From positions 285,648-349,647 of the forward strand of contig UCGV01000001.1 in NCBI GenBank assembly GCA_900471925.1: a DNA stretch of 64,000 nt, read 5' to 3'. Both the position numbers and the translations under genes were made by a program. Under the pieces are notes generated by a model. That model saw nothing but the letters and a program-made list of their open reading frames with translations. It had not been told where the DNA came from and did no database searches. Positions 26,867 through 37,572 of the stretch are shown here, in pieces (within the stretch, counting starts at the first letter, position 1; every line of letters starts with the position of its first letter). The stretch comes from Hyphomicrobiales bacterium (GTDB lineage: Bacteria > Pseudomonadota > Alphaproteobacteria > Rhizobiales > Rhizobiaceae).

Positions 26867-29824
26867 ATGCTGACGAAATCCAAGCACGGCCTGAAGGATA
26901 TCACCGAGGGGCTTCTGCGGCCGCTGAGCCAGACGGAACTGAAGGCGGCGCTCACCGACCTGCAGCATATCGGCAAGAGCGAGCCTGCCGTCGCCGACAT
27001 GCTGAAAGCCGAAGGACCGCTGCGCGATTTCATTGCCGCCGTCCTGACGCTCTCTCCCTATCTGCGCGAGATTGCCAATCTCGATCCGGCTGTCCTCGCT
27101 TCCGCCATCAGTGATCCGCTCGAGCCGCAGATCGAAACGCTGATTTCTGAGGCGCGCGATTGCTGGAAACCGGACAGCGAAGCGGGCACCCCAAGTGAAA
27201 GCCAGGTGATGAGCAGGCTGCGCGTGGTCAAGCGCCGAGTGGCCTTCCTCGTCGCCCTTGCCGATCTCGCCCGCATCTTCGATGGTCGTGCAACGACGGC
27301 CTGGCTCAGCGAATTGGCCGAGGCATCGGTCAAGGCCGCGATCGATCACCTGCTGCTTTCCACCCATGAGAGCGGCAAGCTGAAGCTGAAGAATGTTGCA
27401 AATCCCAGCGAAGGCTCCGGTCTTATCGTTCTCGGCATGGGCAAACTCGGTGCCTCCGAACTCAACTATTCCTCCGATATCGACCTTGTGGTCTTCTTCG
27501 ACGAAGAAGCCGGCATCGTGCCAGATCCAGATGATGCAATCGAGATCTTCCCGCGCATGATGCGGCGGCTGGTGCGCATCCTGCAGGAACGCACGGCCGA
27601 TGGCTACGTCTTCCGCACCGACCTTAGGCTTCGCCCCGATCCTGGCGCCACCCCGCTCGCCATCCCCGTTGATGCCGCCATGATCTACTATGAGGGCAGG
27701 GGGCAGAACTGGGAGCGTGCTGCCTTCATCAAAGCGCGCGCTGTTGCCGGTGACATCGCCGCCGGCGAGCAGTTCCTGCGAGGCCTCGTTCCCTTCGTCT
27801 TCCGCAAATATCTCGACTATGCGGCGATATCGGACATCCACTCCATCAAGCGCCAGATCCATGCCCATAAGGGCCACGGCGCCATCGCCGTTAAGGGGCA
27901 CAACGTCAAGCTCGGCCGTGGCGGTATCCGCGAGATCGAGTTCTTCGTGCAGACACAGCAGCTGATCGCGGGCGGACGCATGCCCGCACTGCGCTCGCGT
28001 GTTACCGAGGAGACGCTGGCCGAACTCACCAAGGCGAAATGGATCGATGCGGAAACGTGTGACGAGCTGACGGAGGCCTATTGGTTCTTGCGCGATGTCG
28101 AGCACCGTATCCAGATGGTGCGCGACGAGCAGACCCACCTCCTGCCGGAAACCGATAGCGAACTGAAGCGCATCGCCTTCCTGATGGGCTTTACCGACAC
28201 GCCGAGTTTCTCCGAGCGATTAGTCGAGGTGCTGAAGGCGGTCGAGCGCCGTTATGCCGATCTCTTCGAGCAGGAGACCAAACTCTCGGTTGGAACAGGT
28301 AATCTCGTCTTCACCGGGCAGGGTGACGATCCCGATACGCTGGAAACGCTGAAGAAGCTCGGCTTCGAACGCCCCTCGGATATTTCCCGCATCATTCGCA
28401 CCTGGCACTATGGCCGCTACCGGGCCACGCAATCTGTCGAGGCACGCGAACGCTTGACGGAACTGACGCCGGAACTGCTGCGCGTCTTCGGCGAGAGCAA
28501 GCGGGCCGACGAAGCATTGTTGCGTTTTGACAGCTTCATCTCCGGCCTTCCCTCCGGCATTCAGCTCTTCTCGCTGCTCGGCAGCAATCCGGCGCTGCTT
28601 TCTCTCATCGTCAACATCATGTCGTCGGCACCAAAGCTGGCGGATGTCATTGCCGCCCGCCCGCATGTCTTCGACGGCATGCTGGATCCCGGGCTGATGG
28701 CCGAGCTGCCGACACGCGACTATCTCGGCGAGCGGCTGAAGGCTTCGCTCGTACAGGCCAGGCATTATGAGGAGGTGCTGGACAGGCTGCGCATTTTCGC
28801 CTCCGAACAACGCTTCCTGATCGGTATCCGCTTGCTGACCGGTGCGATCAACGGTGACATGGCGGCGCGCGCCTTCACCCATCTTGCCGATCTCATCATC
28901 GAAGCCGCGCTTGAAGTGGTCATGAAGGAAATTCGCGCCGCCCATGGCGACTATGCAGGCGGCCGGATCGCCATTGCCGGCATGGGCAAGCTCGGCAGTT
29001 TCGAACTGACCGGCGGTTCCGACATCGATCTTATCCTGCTCTATGACTACGACGATGCATCAGCCGAATCCGACGGCGCAAAGCCGCTCGACTCGTCGCG
29101 TTACTTTACGCGCGTCACTCAGCGCCTGATCGCCGCCTTGTCCGCGCCGACGGCCGAAGGCGTACTCTACGAAGTCGACATGCGGCTTCGCCCTTCCGGC
29201 AACAAGGGACCGGTCGCCACCCGCATCAATGCCTTCGGCAAATACCAGCGTGAAGAGGCCTGGACCTGGGAGCATATGGCGCTGTCGCGCGCCCGGTTGA
29301 TCTGCGGCGATCAGAGCCTTGTCAGCGAGGCGGAAGGCATCATCGCCGACGTTCTCTCGACGAAGCGCGATATCGCCAAGGTGGCCCACGATGTCGCCGA
29401 GATGCGCGAACTGATCGAAAAGGAAAAAGCGCCGGAGAATGGCTGGGATCTGAAACTTATTCCGGGCGGTGTCATCGATATCGAATTCATCGCCCAGTAT
29501 CTGGCCTTGATCGCACCGGCAAAGGGTATCGAAATCCGCATAAACGGCCTGACATCCGGTGCCGCCCTGAAACTGCTCGGCGACAAGCTTCTGGCCTCTG
29601 CCGACCTCGACACCTGCCTCGAAGCCTTCACTCTCTACACCGAGCTCTCCCAGTTGATCCGTCTCAGCATCGACAGCCTCTTCGATCCGAAAGAGGCGCC
29701 TGCCGGCCTGATCGAGCTCGTCTGCCGTGCTGGAGACTGCCCTGATATCAAGACGCTCGAAGGTGAAGTGAAGCGGCTCTCGAAGGCCGTCCGCAAGGTC
29801 TTCCAGGCGGTGGTGAAGGCTTGA
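26867..29824 (+). CDS. glnE: Glutamine synthetase adenylyltransferase / adenylyl-removing enzyme
   Basis: A 985-residue bifunctional enzyme that attaches AMP to glutamine synthetase and removes it, controlled by PII and glutamine. The two nucleotidyltransferase domains are visible from their duplicated motifs: LGMGKLGASELNYSSDIDLV in the N-terminal (deadenylylase) half, and GMGKLGSFELTGGSDIDLIL in the C-terminal (adenylylase) half, each with the catalytic DxD. Full length. It is convergent with the PleC-like kinase gene, only 6 bp away. A nitrogen-control gene in the same window as Nit1C, but the two are 20 kb apart. Confidence 0.95.
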   Translation: MLTKSKHGLKDITEGLLRPLSQTELKAALTDLQHIGKSEPAVADMLKAEGPLRDFIAAVLTLSPYLREIANLDPAVLASAISDPLEPQIETLISEARDCWKPDSEAGTPSESQVMSRLRVVKRRVAFLVALADLARIFDGRATTAWLSELAEASVKAAIDHLLLSTHESGKLKLKNVANPSEGSGLIVLGMGKLGASELNYSSDIDLVVFFDEEAGIVPDPDDAIEIFPRMMRRLVRILQERTADGYVFRTDLRLRPDPGATPLAIPVDAAMIYYEGRGQNWERAAFIKARAVAGDIAAGEQFLRGLVPFVFRKYLDYAAISDIHSIKRQIHAHKGHGAIAVKGHNVKLGRGGIREIEFFVQTQQLIAGGRMPALRSRVTEETLAELTKAKWIDAETCDELTEAYWFLRDVEHRIQMVRDEQTHLLPETDSELKRIAFLMGFTDTPSFSERLVEVLKAVERRYADLFEQETKLSVGTGNLVFTGQGDDPDTLETLKKLGFERPSDISRIIRTWHYGRYRATQSVEARERLTELTPELLRVFGESKRADEALLRFDSFISGLPSGIQLFSLLGSNPALLSLIVNIMSSAPKLADVIAARPHVFDGMLDPGLMAELPTRDYLGERLKASLVQARHYEEVLDRLRIFASEQRFLIGIRLLTGAINGDMAARAFTHLADLIIEAALEVVMKEIRAAHGDYAGGRIAIAGMGKLGSFELTGGSDIDLILLYDYDDASAESDGAKPLDSSRYFTRVTQRLIAALSAPTAEGVLYEVDMRLRPSGNKGPVATRINAFGKYQREEAWTWEHMALSRARLICGDQSLVSEAEGIIADVLSTKRDIAKVAHDVAEMRELIEKEKAPENGWDLKLIPGGVIDIEFIAQYLALIAPAKGIEIRINGLTSGAALKLLGDKLLASADLDTCLEAFTLYTELSQLIRLSIDSLFDPKEAPAGLIELVCRAGDCPDIKTLEGEVKRLSKAVRKVFQAVVKA

Positions 29825-29830
29825 TAGGCT

Positions 29831-32146
29831 TCAGTCGCCATCCGGGATGCGGAGCGAGATGACCGTGCCGATGGACTCGCGCGAGCGGATCCTCATGCTG
29901 CCGCCGTGCAGGCTGGTCAACGAACGGGAGATGGCGAGACCGAGGCCTGAGCCGCCCTTGCTCTTGGCATACTGGCTCTGGACCTGCTCGAAGGGCTGAC
30001 CGATCTTGGTCAGCGCCGTTTGCGGAATGCCGATGCCGGTATCCGCGATGGTGACCATGACGCCATCGGCAACGCGGCGGGTACGCACTGCAATGCGCCC
30101 ACCCTCATTCGTAAACTTCACGGCATTGGAAAGGAGGTTCAGCAGCACCTGCTTCATGGCGCGGCGGTCGGCCATCAGCGTCATGCCGGAGGAGATGCGC
30201 TGCTGGATGACGATGTTCTTCTCGGCCGCCGGAATGGCGGTGAAACGCAGGCTCTCCTCGATCAACGGCACGAGATCGATATGCTCGCGTGACAGCAGCA
30301 TATGACCGGCCTCGATCTTCGACATGTCGAGAATGTCGTTGATGACGTTGAGCAGGTGTTTGCCGCTGTCATGGATGTCGCGGGCATATTCATTGTACTT
30401 GGCCGAACCAAGCGGCCCGAACATCTGGTTCTGCAGGATTTCCGAGAAGCCGAGGATGGCGTTGAGCGGCGTGCGTAACTCGTGCGACATGTTGGCGAGG
30501 AATTCCGACTTCGCCTTGTTTGCCGCTTCCGCGCGTTCTTTCTCCACCAGATAGTTGGAGTTCGCGATGGAAAGCTCGGCCTTCTGCGATTCCAGTGTCT
30601 GGCGCGAGGCGGAGAGGTCGTTGATCGTCGCCATCAGCCGGCGTTCGGAATCACGCAGGCGCTCCTGGTGGCGCTTGAGCGGCGTGATGTCTGTGCCGAC
30701 GGACACGCAGCCGCCGTCGCGGGTACGCCGCTCGTTGATCTGCAGCCAGCGCTCGTCGGCAAGCTGCACTTCGGTCGTGCGCGAATAGCCGGAGCCATCC
30801 GCATCGGCAATGCGCCGCTCGATGACAGGGCGAGCCGCGGCGGCATTGACGGTCGAACGTTCGGTGCCCGGCACCAGCACACTGTCCGGAAGACCATAGG
30901 CCTGCTGGAAATGCGCGTTGCACATGACCAGCCGGTCATTCTTGTCCCAGAGCACGAAGGCTTCCGAGGTGCATTCGATGGCGTCGGCGAGGCGCTGGTC
31001 GGCTTCGGCATAGCGCTGGGCGAGGCGATGCTGCTCGGTCACGTCCATGGCGATGCCGATCATATGCACACGGCCGGAATGACTGCGGATCACCTGGGCG
31101 CGGGCACGCATCCAGACGTAATGACCGCTCGCGTGGCGCATGCGGAAGATCTGGTCGACCTGGCCGGAATCGCCCTTGGCGACAGCGCGGGCGATTTCAT
31201 GCAGCCCGTTGTCCTCGGGGTGCATAAGGCGGGCCGCATCGGCGAAGGTCATCGTCTTGTCGGAGCCGGCAAGTCCGAGCATGTCGTACATCGAGCGCGA
31301 CCAGAAGAATTCCCGATTGTGGAAATCGAAGTCCCAGAGGCCACAGCGGCCACGCGACAGTGCCGTTTCGACGCGCAGGTTCGATTCCAGGAAGATGTCG
31401 TCGGCATCGCGTGCGCGTTTCACCTGCATGTAATAGGCGTAGAGAACCACAAGCAGGATCGAGGAAATGCCGGCAAAGAGCGTGACGTTGAGCGTCAGTT
31501 CTTCGCGCCAGAGGCGGTTGATCTCTTTCAGCGACGTGGCGGAAATGATGTAGCCGCCGGTCGTTCCCATCAGCGCGATCTCGGCATAATGCAGCTCGCC
31601 GCCGATGCTCGTCTCGATCACATCGGTGCGATCTCCGAAGCGGCGAATGGCGGAAATCTCCGGAAAGAGCGTCGCGGCGTTTGCGCCGACATAGGAGGCG
31701 CCAGCTGCCGTTGCCGCAAACACTTTGCCGCTTGCCCGCACCAGAAGCACGAAGGCGCCGCTTTCCAGCCGATCCTGCGGCAGGTATTTCGCAAGACGTG
31801 CCTGCGCTTCCGCGGCATTGCCGGCGTCGAAGACGTCGGCGGCATCAGCAAAGACGGCCGAGGCCGCCACAGCCGAGAGTGCGGTCGCATGGCGCGCAGA
31901 TGCTTCCATGCGACTATATTCGCTGACCATGCCGAAGAAATGCGATGTCGCCACGACCGCAAGGAAGGCGACAATCAGCATGGGGATGGCGCGCTTCAGC
32001 AAAAGCTCCGCCTTCGGCAGGTGGCGCAGCAGCGGTTCTGGAGAATTCGTGGCACGACCGGACAGACTGTCGCGCCAGGCTTTGAGCCCGGCAAAATCGA
32101 CACGCAGCCGCCCTTCGGCCGCGGTTGCCCGCCGCACGTCCATCAT
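29831..32146 (-). CDS. pleC: PAS-domain sensor histidine kinase, probable PleC
   Basis: A 771-residue membrane kinase: transmembrane helices at about 52-72 and 221-241 with a periplasmic domain between, two PAS domains (about 260-370, 385-490), a coiled-coil linker, H555 in FLANMSHELRTPLNAILGFS, and a HATPase with GQPFEQVQSQYAKSKGGSGL. The phospho-acceptor block is that of the PleC/DivJ group that exchanges phosphate with DivK. From memory, pleC of Sinorhizobium meliloti has the same neighbours (degP, two-component pair, glnE), which supports the name. If correct, it controls asymmetric division. Otherwise a general PAS kinase. Confidence 0.7.
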   Translation of the reverse strand: MMDVRRATAAEGRLRVDFAGLKAWRDSLSGRATNSPEPLLRHLPKAELLLKRAIPMLIVAFLAVVATSHFFGMVSEYSRMEASARHATALSAVAASAVFADAADVFDAGNAAEAQARLAKYLPQDRLESGAFVLLVRASGKVFAATAAGASYVGANAATLFPEISAIRRFGDRTDVIETSIGGELHYAEIALMGTTGGYIISATSLKEINRLWREELTLNVTLFAGISSILLVVLYAYYMQVKRARDADDIFLESNLRVETALSRGRCGLWDFDFHNREFFWSRSMYDMLGLAGSDKTMTFADAARLMHPEDNGLHEIARAVAKGDSGQVDQIFRMRHASGHYVWMRARAQVIRSHSGRVHMIGIAMDVTEQHRLAQRYAEADQRLADAIECTSEAFVLWDKNDRLVMCNAHFQQAYGLPDSVLVPGTERSTVNAAAARPVIERRIADADGSGYSRTTEVQLADERWLQINERRTRDGGCVSVGTDITPLKRHQERLRDSERRLMATINDLSASRQTLESQKAELSIANSNYLVEKERAEAANKAKSEFLANMSHELRTPLNAILGFSEILQNQMFGPLGSAKYNEYARDIHDSGKHLLNVINDILDMSKIEAGHMLLSREHIDLVPLIEESLRFTAIPAAEKNIVIQQRISSGMTLMADRRAMKQVLLNLLSNAVKFTNEGGRIAVRTRRVADGVMVTIADTGIGIPQTALTKIGQPFEQVQSQYAKSKGGSGLGLAISRSLTSLHGGSMRIRSRESIGTVISLRIPDGD

Positions 32147-32295
32147 CTCTGAACCTTATCCCTCGTGTGATTCGCGCGCCGCTCGCTCGAACTACACGTA
32201 TGGAATCATGCGTGATTCGCCTTGTCCAGAGCTGACGGTAAAAATTTATTAACCATTTGCGATTGCTGGTTTTTCGGGAAGATTCGCTAATGGCG

Positions 32296-32331
32296 CGCCT
32301 AGCTGCCTCAAGGATGGAGAACAGCTAGGCG
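32296..32331 (-). terminator. Stem-loop downstream of pepN
   Basis: CGCCTAGCTG (32296-32305) pairs perfectly with CAGCTAGGCG (32322-32331) over a 16-base loop. It lies 20 bp beyond the pepN stop on the minus strand and upstream of pleC, so it may end the pepN transcript. No T tract follows, so a role in the pleC leader is not excluded. Confidence 0.45.
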
Positions 32332-32350
32332 GCAAATCACTTGCGTGAAA

Positions 32351-34999
32351 TCAGCCCTTGAGTGTGCGCTCGACAATATCGCGCACGTCGGTCGAAAGGT
32401 TGGCCGCCCGTTCGATCTCGATCAGGGCCGAGCGAGCATGATCGGCGCGTACCGATTCCAGCGAACGCCAGGAGCGCATCGAGGTCAGCAGGCGTGCGGC
32501 CAGCTGCGGGTTGCGCTGGTCGATATCGAGGATCTGGCTTGCCAGGAACCGGTAACCTTCGCCATCGCCGCGGCCGAAGCCGGTGGGGTTGCCGAAGGCG
32601 AACGTGCCGACCAGCGAGCGCATGCGGTTCGGGTTGGTGCGCTTGAAGAGCGCATGCTCCATCAACGCCTTGACGCGATCGAGCGTGCCCTGGCCAGGGA
32701 TGCCGGCCTGAATTGCGAACCACTTGTCGACGACAAGCGCATTTTCCGAGAAGCGCCCGATAAAGGCTTCGAGTGCCGCCTTGGCCTCTGCGCTGTCGGG
32801 GAAGCGGTGCGCGAGGATTGCCAGCGCATGGCTGAGATCCGTCATGTTGTTGGCGCTGTCGAAGGCGTCCTTGGCACGGGCAGGGCTGCCCTCGGCATAG
32901 GAGAGATAGGTGAGGGCGGCGTTGCGCAGCGCGCGGCGTCCGGCGCTCTTGGCATCCGGGCTGAATTCGCCTGGTGTGACCATCGCGTCATAGAGAGCCG
33001 CAAATGTATCTTTGCCGGCGTCCGCGATCTGCTTCATGATAGCCTGGCGGCCGGCATGAACGGCATCGGGATCGATATTGCTGCCGAGCTCACGGGCAAT
33101 ATCGGATTCGCTCGGGAGCGCGAGCGCCTGCGCGCGGAAGGCAGGCTCCAGGCTGTCATCGGCAGCGGCGGCGACCAGCGTATCGACGAAGGTCTTTTCG
33201 CAGACGATTGCAGTACCCTCACGGGCATCACGGGCGGCCTTGAGCAGGTTCGGCAAAGCCAGATCGGTCAGCGCCTGCCAGCGGGCGAAATGATCCGTCT
33301 CATGGCGGGCAAGCAGGGCGAGATCGGCCGGGCTTTGGTCGAAATGCAGGTTGATCGGCGCGGAGAAGCTGCGGTTGATCGAAACCACGGGGCGCGAGCC
33401 AACACCGTGGAAAACGGCCGTCTGCGTGCGGGCGCTGAGGTGCAGAACCTCGCCCGTATATTCGGCGCCATCAACAGAAGTTGGTTCGATCTTGGAGCCA
33501 TCCTCGGCAAACAGCGCAAGGCTCAGCGGAATGTGCATCGGCTCCTTGGTCGGCTGGCCGGGTGTTGCCGGGATCATCTGTTCTAGCGACAGGCTGAACG
33601 TCTTGGCGCCGGCATCATAGGTGCCCGAAGCGGTGACGAGCGGCGTGCCGGCCTGATGATACCAGAGTGAGAACTGCGTCAGATCACGGCCGCTCGCATC
33701 CTCGAAGCACTTGACGAAATCCTCGATCGTGACGGCCTGGCCGTCATGGCGATCGAAATAGAGGTCCATGCCCTTCTTGAAGGTCTCGCGGCCGAGCAGG
33801 GTCGCGATCATGCGCGTGACTTCGCTGCCCTTCTCATAGACCGTCGTCGTATAGAAGTTGTTGATCTCACGATACTTGGTCGGGCGCACCGGATGGGCGA
33901 GTGGGCCGCTGTCCTCCGGGAATTGCTCGGATTTCAGATGGCGCACTTCGGCGATGCGCTTGACCGGACGCGAGCGCTGGTCGGACGAGAATTCGTGGTC
34001 GCGGTAGACCGTAAGGCCTTCCTTGAGGCAGAGCTGGAACCAGTCGCGGCATGTGATGCGGTTGCCGGTCCAGTTATGAAAATATTCATGCGCGATGATC
34101 GCTTCGATATTGGCGTAATCGGCATCCGTCGCCGTCTCGGGATCGGCGAGCACGTATTTGTCATTGAAGATGTTAAGGCCCTTGTTTTCCATGGCCCCCA
34201 TGTTGAAGTCGGAAACGGCGACGATCATGAAGATGTCGAGATCGTATTCGCGGCCGAACACTTCCTCGTCCCATTTCATCGAGCGCTTCAGCGCGTCCAT
34301 GGCATAGGCCGCGCGCGGCTCCTTGCCGTGCTCGACATAGATCTTCAACGTGACCTCGCGGTCGGACATGGTCGTGAACGTATCTTCCACCACGCCGAGA
34401 TCACCGGCGACCAGTGCGAAGAGATAGCTTGGCTTCGGATGCGGATCGAACCAGGCTGCGAAATGCTTGCCCGGGCCGTAGCCGGCGCCACCGAGGAAGT
34501 TGCCGTTCGACAAGAGCAGCGGGTTGGCATCCTTGTCGGCGATGATGTTGACCGTGAAGGGCGCCAGCACATCCGGCCGGTCGGGGAAATAGGTGATGCG
34601 GCGGAAACCTTCGGCCTCGCACTGCGTGCAGTAGATGCCGCTGGTGCGGTAGAGGCCCATCAGCTGGGTATTGGCTTCCGGATTAATGATGGTGGTAACG
34701 GTGATTTCGAAGGGCACCGTTTCCGGTAGATCGGGAATGGTCAGGCTATCAGGCGTTGCCGTATAGCGTTCCGGCGGCAGTTCGTTCTGGTCGAGGAGCA
34801 CGCTGGAAAGGGTGAGTTCGTCACCATCGAGAACCAGGGGAGCTTTGAGATCGGCGCCCTCGCGACGATGGAAGATCAACCGTGCCTCGACCTTGGTTTC
34901 TGTCGGATCCAGTTCGAAAGTCAGGTCGACGCGCTCAAGAACAAAATCTGTTGGGCGGTAATCTGCCAGATTGATGACCTGACCGGTATCTGTTCGCAT
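32351..34999 (-). CDS. pepN: Aminopeptidase N
   Basis: An 882-residue cytosolic M1 metallo-aminopeptidase that removes N-terminal residues from peptides. The exopeptidase motif GAMENKGLNIFN and the zinc site HEYFHNWTGN (HExxH), followed by the glutamate in LKEGLTVYRDHEF, are all present. The C-terminal helical domain is intact, and the length equals E. coli-type PepN. Separate transcription unit on the minus strand. Confidence 0.95.
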   Translation of the reverse strand: MRTDTGQVINLADYRPTDFVLERVDLTFELDPTETKVEARLIFHRREGADLKAPLVLDGDELTLSSVLLDQNELPPERYTATPDSLTIPDLPETVPFEITVTTIINPEANTQLMGLYRTSGIYCTQCEAEGFRRITYFPDRPDVLAPFTVNIIADKDANPLLLSNGNFLGGAGYGPGKHFAAWFDPHPKPSYLFALVAGDLGVVEDTFTTMSDREVTLKIYVEHGKEPRAAYAMDALKRSMKWDEEVFGREYDLDIFMIVAVSDFNMGAMENKGLNIFNDKYVLADPETATDADYANIEAIIAHEYFHNWTGNRITCRDWFQLCLKEGLTVYRDHEFSSDQRSRPVKRIAEVRHLKSEQFPEDSGPLAHPVRPTKYREINNFYTTTVYEKGSEVTRMIATLLGRETFKKGMDLYFDRHDGQAVTIEDFVKCFEDASGRDLTQFSLWYHQAGTPLVTASGTYDAGAKTFSLSLEQMIPATPGQPTKEPMHIPLSLALFAEDGSKIEPTSVDGAEYTGEVLHLSARTQTAVFHGVGSRPVVSINRSFSAPINLHFDQSPADLALLARHETDHFARWQALTDLALPNLLKAARDAREGTAIVCEKTFVDTLVAAAADDSLEPAFRAQALALPSESDIARELGSNIDPDAVHAGRQAIMKQIADAGKDTFAALYDAMVTPGEFSPDAKSAGRRALRNAALTYLSYAEGSPARAKDAFDSANNMTDLSHALAILAHRFPDSAEAKAALEAFIGRFSENALVVDKWFAIQAGIPGQGTLDRVKALMEHALFKRTNPNRMRSLVGTFAFGNPTGFGRGDGEGYRFLASQILDIDQRNPQLAARLLTSMRSWRSLESVRADHARSALIEIERAANLSTDVRDIVERTLKG

Positions 35000-35181
35000 G
35001 TTGCCTGAAGACCTTTATTAGACAATGGCCGAGTACAGAGGTGGGAGCCCTCTGCTGAAATTTGGCCGCCATAATTACATTAAAGTCTGAACTAAAGTTA
35101 AAGCAAGTTGGCCGTGAACGGGAAGTTCACAGCCAAATTATTATGTTCAAATTGTTGTGGTCCTGCGACAGCCGGAAAGCG

Positions 35182-36291
35182 CTATTTGAGATTGAGAGCA
35201 GTCTTGATGTCAGCATCGCTCTCGGTCTGCTGCACCACGACGCCATACCAGCCGAGCCCGTCATAATCCTCGTAGCCGAGCGTACGGGCGAAAGCGACGA
35301 TCGAGCCGTTATTGTCGTAATAGCTGCCCTTCGGCTGGCCGGAGGAATTGGCAAGCGCGAAATGGGTGAAGAGCAGGGCCTGATTGGAGCAGGCGATCAC
35401 CCGGCTTGCCCCGTCGAGCAGCATCACGGTGGTCTTGTCCGCGAGCTGCGGCGGCAGGTTCGCTTCCTTCTCGACGATCGCCTGACCCTGGTTCTGCCAG
35501 TCGAAATAGACACCCAGCGTGCCGAGAAGCTTGCCGTCGAGCTTGCCGCCTTCGCGAATGCCGGTGGCGTAGACGAGTGCATGGCGCTGCTCGTGGAGAA
35601 GGCTCGGTTTGACCTCGTCGACGATATAGTCGTCACCCGAGGCCGTGCCTGCAGCAGCCCGGAACCATGGATCTCCGGCGAGCGATGAACCGGAAATCTT
35701 GCGCTGGAAGGCCGGGTTGGCCGAAGCGATCACCCGGCCGGAAAGGTCGGTCATGACGAGGTCGAGATAGACGGTGTAGAAGCGGTTGATGACGCCGAGG
35801 CGTTCTGCCGCGAAAGCGACACGGTCCTTGTCCGGTTCCTGAAGGGCCTGCCAAAGCGCTGTATCCGTCGCCCACCAGCGCACGTCGGCGGTGCGCTCGA
35901 AGAGGTTTCGCACGATAAGCTGAACCAGTGTCTGGGCGAGATCCGTCAGCCGCACGCCCTCCATTTCCGTCACAAGCGCATCCGCCATCGCGCGGCTGAG
36001 ACCGATACCGCCAAGCACGTTGCTTTCGAATTTGCCGGTGATTTCGGTGGCGATCTGCGCCAGCCGCTGCACTTCGTTGGCAACAACCGCAAAACCCTTG
36101 CCGGTCTCGCCGGCGCGGGCCGCTTCGATCAGAGCGTTGATCGCCAGCAGCTTGATCTGTTTGACGATATTGGTGTTGTCGGCGCTGAAGCGTTCGAGAT
36201 CCGTGCTGATGCCATCGGTGACGACGCGCATCGAGCGGGGCGTTGCGTTCTGCGACTGGGCGATGATCTCTGCGCTAAGCGGCTTCATCAA
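35182..36291 (-). CDS. Soluble methyl-accepting chemotaxis-type protein with C-terminal Cache domain
   Basis: A 369-residue protein with no transmembrane helix. The conserved signalling-tip block of chemotaxis receptors, [20 protein letters not shown], is at about residues 53-72. It is followed by a Cache-type sensor region (about 140-360, with [21 protein letters not shown] and [10 protein letters not shown]). The order signalling-then-sensor is the reverse of classical receptors, and the signalling helices are short. It would act in the cytoplasm, binding CheA/CheW. The ligand is unknown. No chemotaxis gene is nearby. Confidence 0.82.
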   Translation of the reverse strand: MMKPLSAEIIAQSQNATPRSMRVVTDGISTDLERFSADNTNIVKQIKLLAINALIEAARAGETGKGFAVVANEVQRLAQIATEITGKFESNVLGGIGLSRAMADALVTEMEGVRLTDLAQTLVQLIVRNLFERTADVRWWATDTALWQALQEPDKDRVAFAAERLGVINRFYTVYLDLVMTDLSGRVIASANPAFQRKISGSSLAGDPWFRAAAGTASGDDYIVDEVKPSLLHEQRHALVYATGIREGGKLDGKLLGTLGVYFDWQNQGQAIVEKEANLPPQLADKTTVMLLDGASRVIACSNQALLFTHFALANSSGQPKGSYYDNNGSIVAFARTLGYEDYDGLGWYGVVVQQTESDADIKTALNLK

Positions 36292-36633
36292 AAGATCCTG
36301 AAACGAGGCTGATGCGGTTGGCTGAGAAATGGCTACATGGCTTTTGTATGATTAATTAAGCAGGAACGATGCGGTGCCATGGTTTGCAACCGGTTAACGC
36401 CATGCGTGTGGGGGTGAACATTTTCGGGGTGATTAGCGTAAAACGCGAAGTTTTCTCAGCATAAATCAGGTTTGCACACAAAACGGCAGATAAAGCGGGT
36501 AAATACTTGCTCTGTCTTTCCCGGCAGATTTTTCCCCACCTGCCTATTTCTTCGGTTACGATAACAAAATCGTCCGCTGCGTTCCGAGTCGAACGCATCT
36601 CCCCGCTCAGCATACCGCATAAGAGCCTGGATC
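36292..36633. other. Divergent intergenic region, MCP-type receptor / DMT exporter
   Basis: About 340 bp of comparatively AT-rich DNA that must hold the promoters of the receptor (minus) and the EamA exporter (plus). I see no gene, clear operator or terminator in it. Confidence 0.5.
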
Positions 36634-37572
36634 ATGGAATCGGTTCTCAGAAACCCGATGAGAGGCATTGCGCTGAAAGTCTCGTCGGTCGTGGTCTTCC
36701 TGGCCATGCAGACATTCATCAAGCTCGCGGGATCGGATATTCCGCCGGGGCAGGTGACTTTCTGTCGCTCCTTCTTCGCGCTTTTGCCGATCATGGCCTA
36801 TCTCGCCTACCGGCATCAGCTGCGCTCCGCCTTCTATACCGCAAATCCGATCGGCCATCTCAAGCGCGGCACGCTCGGCATCATCTCCATGGGCCTTGGC
36901 TTTTACGGGTTGTTGCACCTGCCGCTCCCGGAGGCGATCGCGCTTGGCTATGCCACGCCGTTGGTCGCCGTCATTTTTGCAGCCCTTTTCCTGGGCGAGA
37001 CCGTGCGTGTCTATCGCTGGAGCGCCGTCGGGTTCGGCATTATCGGCGTCGCCATCATTTCCTGGCCGAAACTCACGCTGTTCAGGGAAGGCGGGATGGA
37101 AGCCGAGCAGGCCGTCGGCGCGCTCTGCGTGCTGCTGTCTGCAGTGCTTGGAGGCATGGCGATGATCCAGGTGCGCCGTCTCGTCGAGGAAGAAAAGACG
37201 GCGACGATCGTGCTCTATTTCTCGATCACGGCCTCGGTCTTCTCTCTGGCGACAGTGCCCTTCGGCTGGCTACTGCTCGACTGGCCCTCTGCTGTCTTCC
37301 TGATCGCCGCTGGCTTCTGCGGGGGCGTCGCCCAGATCCTGCTGACCGAGAGTTACAGACACGCCGACGTGTCCACCATCGCGCCCTTCGAATATAGCTC
37401 GATCCTACTCGGCGGCATCGTCGCCTATTACGTCTTCGACGATGTTCCGAGCAACACGATGCTGCTCGGTACCCTGATTGTTATCGCCGCCGGCATATTC
37501 ATCATCTACCGCGAACATCAGCTCGGCCTTGAGCGGCGCGAAGCGCGAAAAGCCGGTGCGCCGCAATCCTGA
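36634..37572 (+). CDS. EamA/DMT family transporter
   Basis: A 312-residue membrane protein with 10 hydrophobic helices in two EamA repeats. The first repeat has LPLPEAIALGYATPLVAVIF and ALFLGETVRVYRW, and the second has ADVSTIAPFEYSSILLGGIV. These are typical drug/metabolite transporter blocks at helices 3-4 and 8-9. Probably an exporter of small metabolites. Substrate unknown. Monocistronic. Confidence 0.85.
   Translation: MESVLRNPMRGIALKVSSVVVFLAMQTFIKLAGSDIPPGQVTFCRSFFALLPIMAYLAYRHQLRSAFYTANPIGHLKRGTLGIISMGLGFYGLLHLPLPEAIALGYATPLVAVIFAALFLGETVRVYRWSAVGFGIIGVAIISWPKLTLFREGGMEAEQAVGALCVLLSAVLGGMAMIQVRRLVEEEKTATIVLYFSITASVFSLATVPFGWLLLDWPSAVFLIAAGFCGGVAQILLTESYRHADVSTIAPFEYSSILLGGIVAYYVFDDVPSNTMLLGTLIVIAAGIFIIYREHQLGLERREARKAGAPQS

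Noticed and set aside
30482..32152. A 556-codon plus-strand frame opposite the PleC-like kinase gene
   Set aside because: It mirrors the kinase gene in the antisense frame, with no ribosome site or domain. The kinase motifs on the minus strand are decisive.
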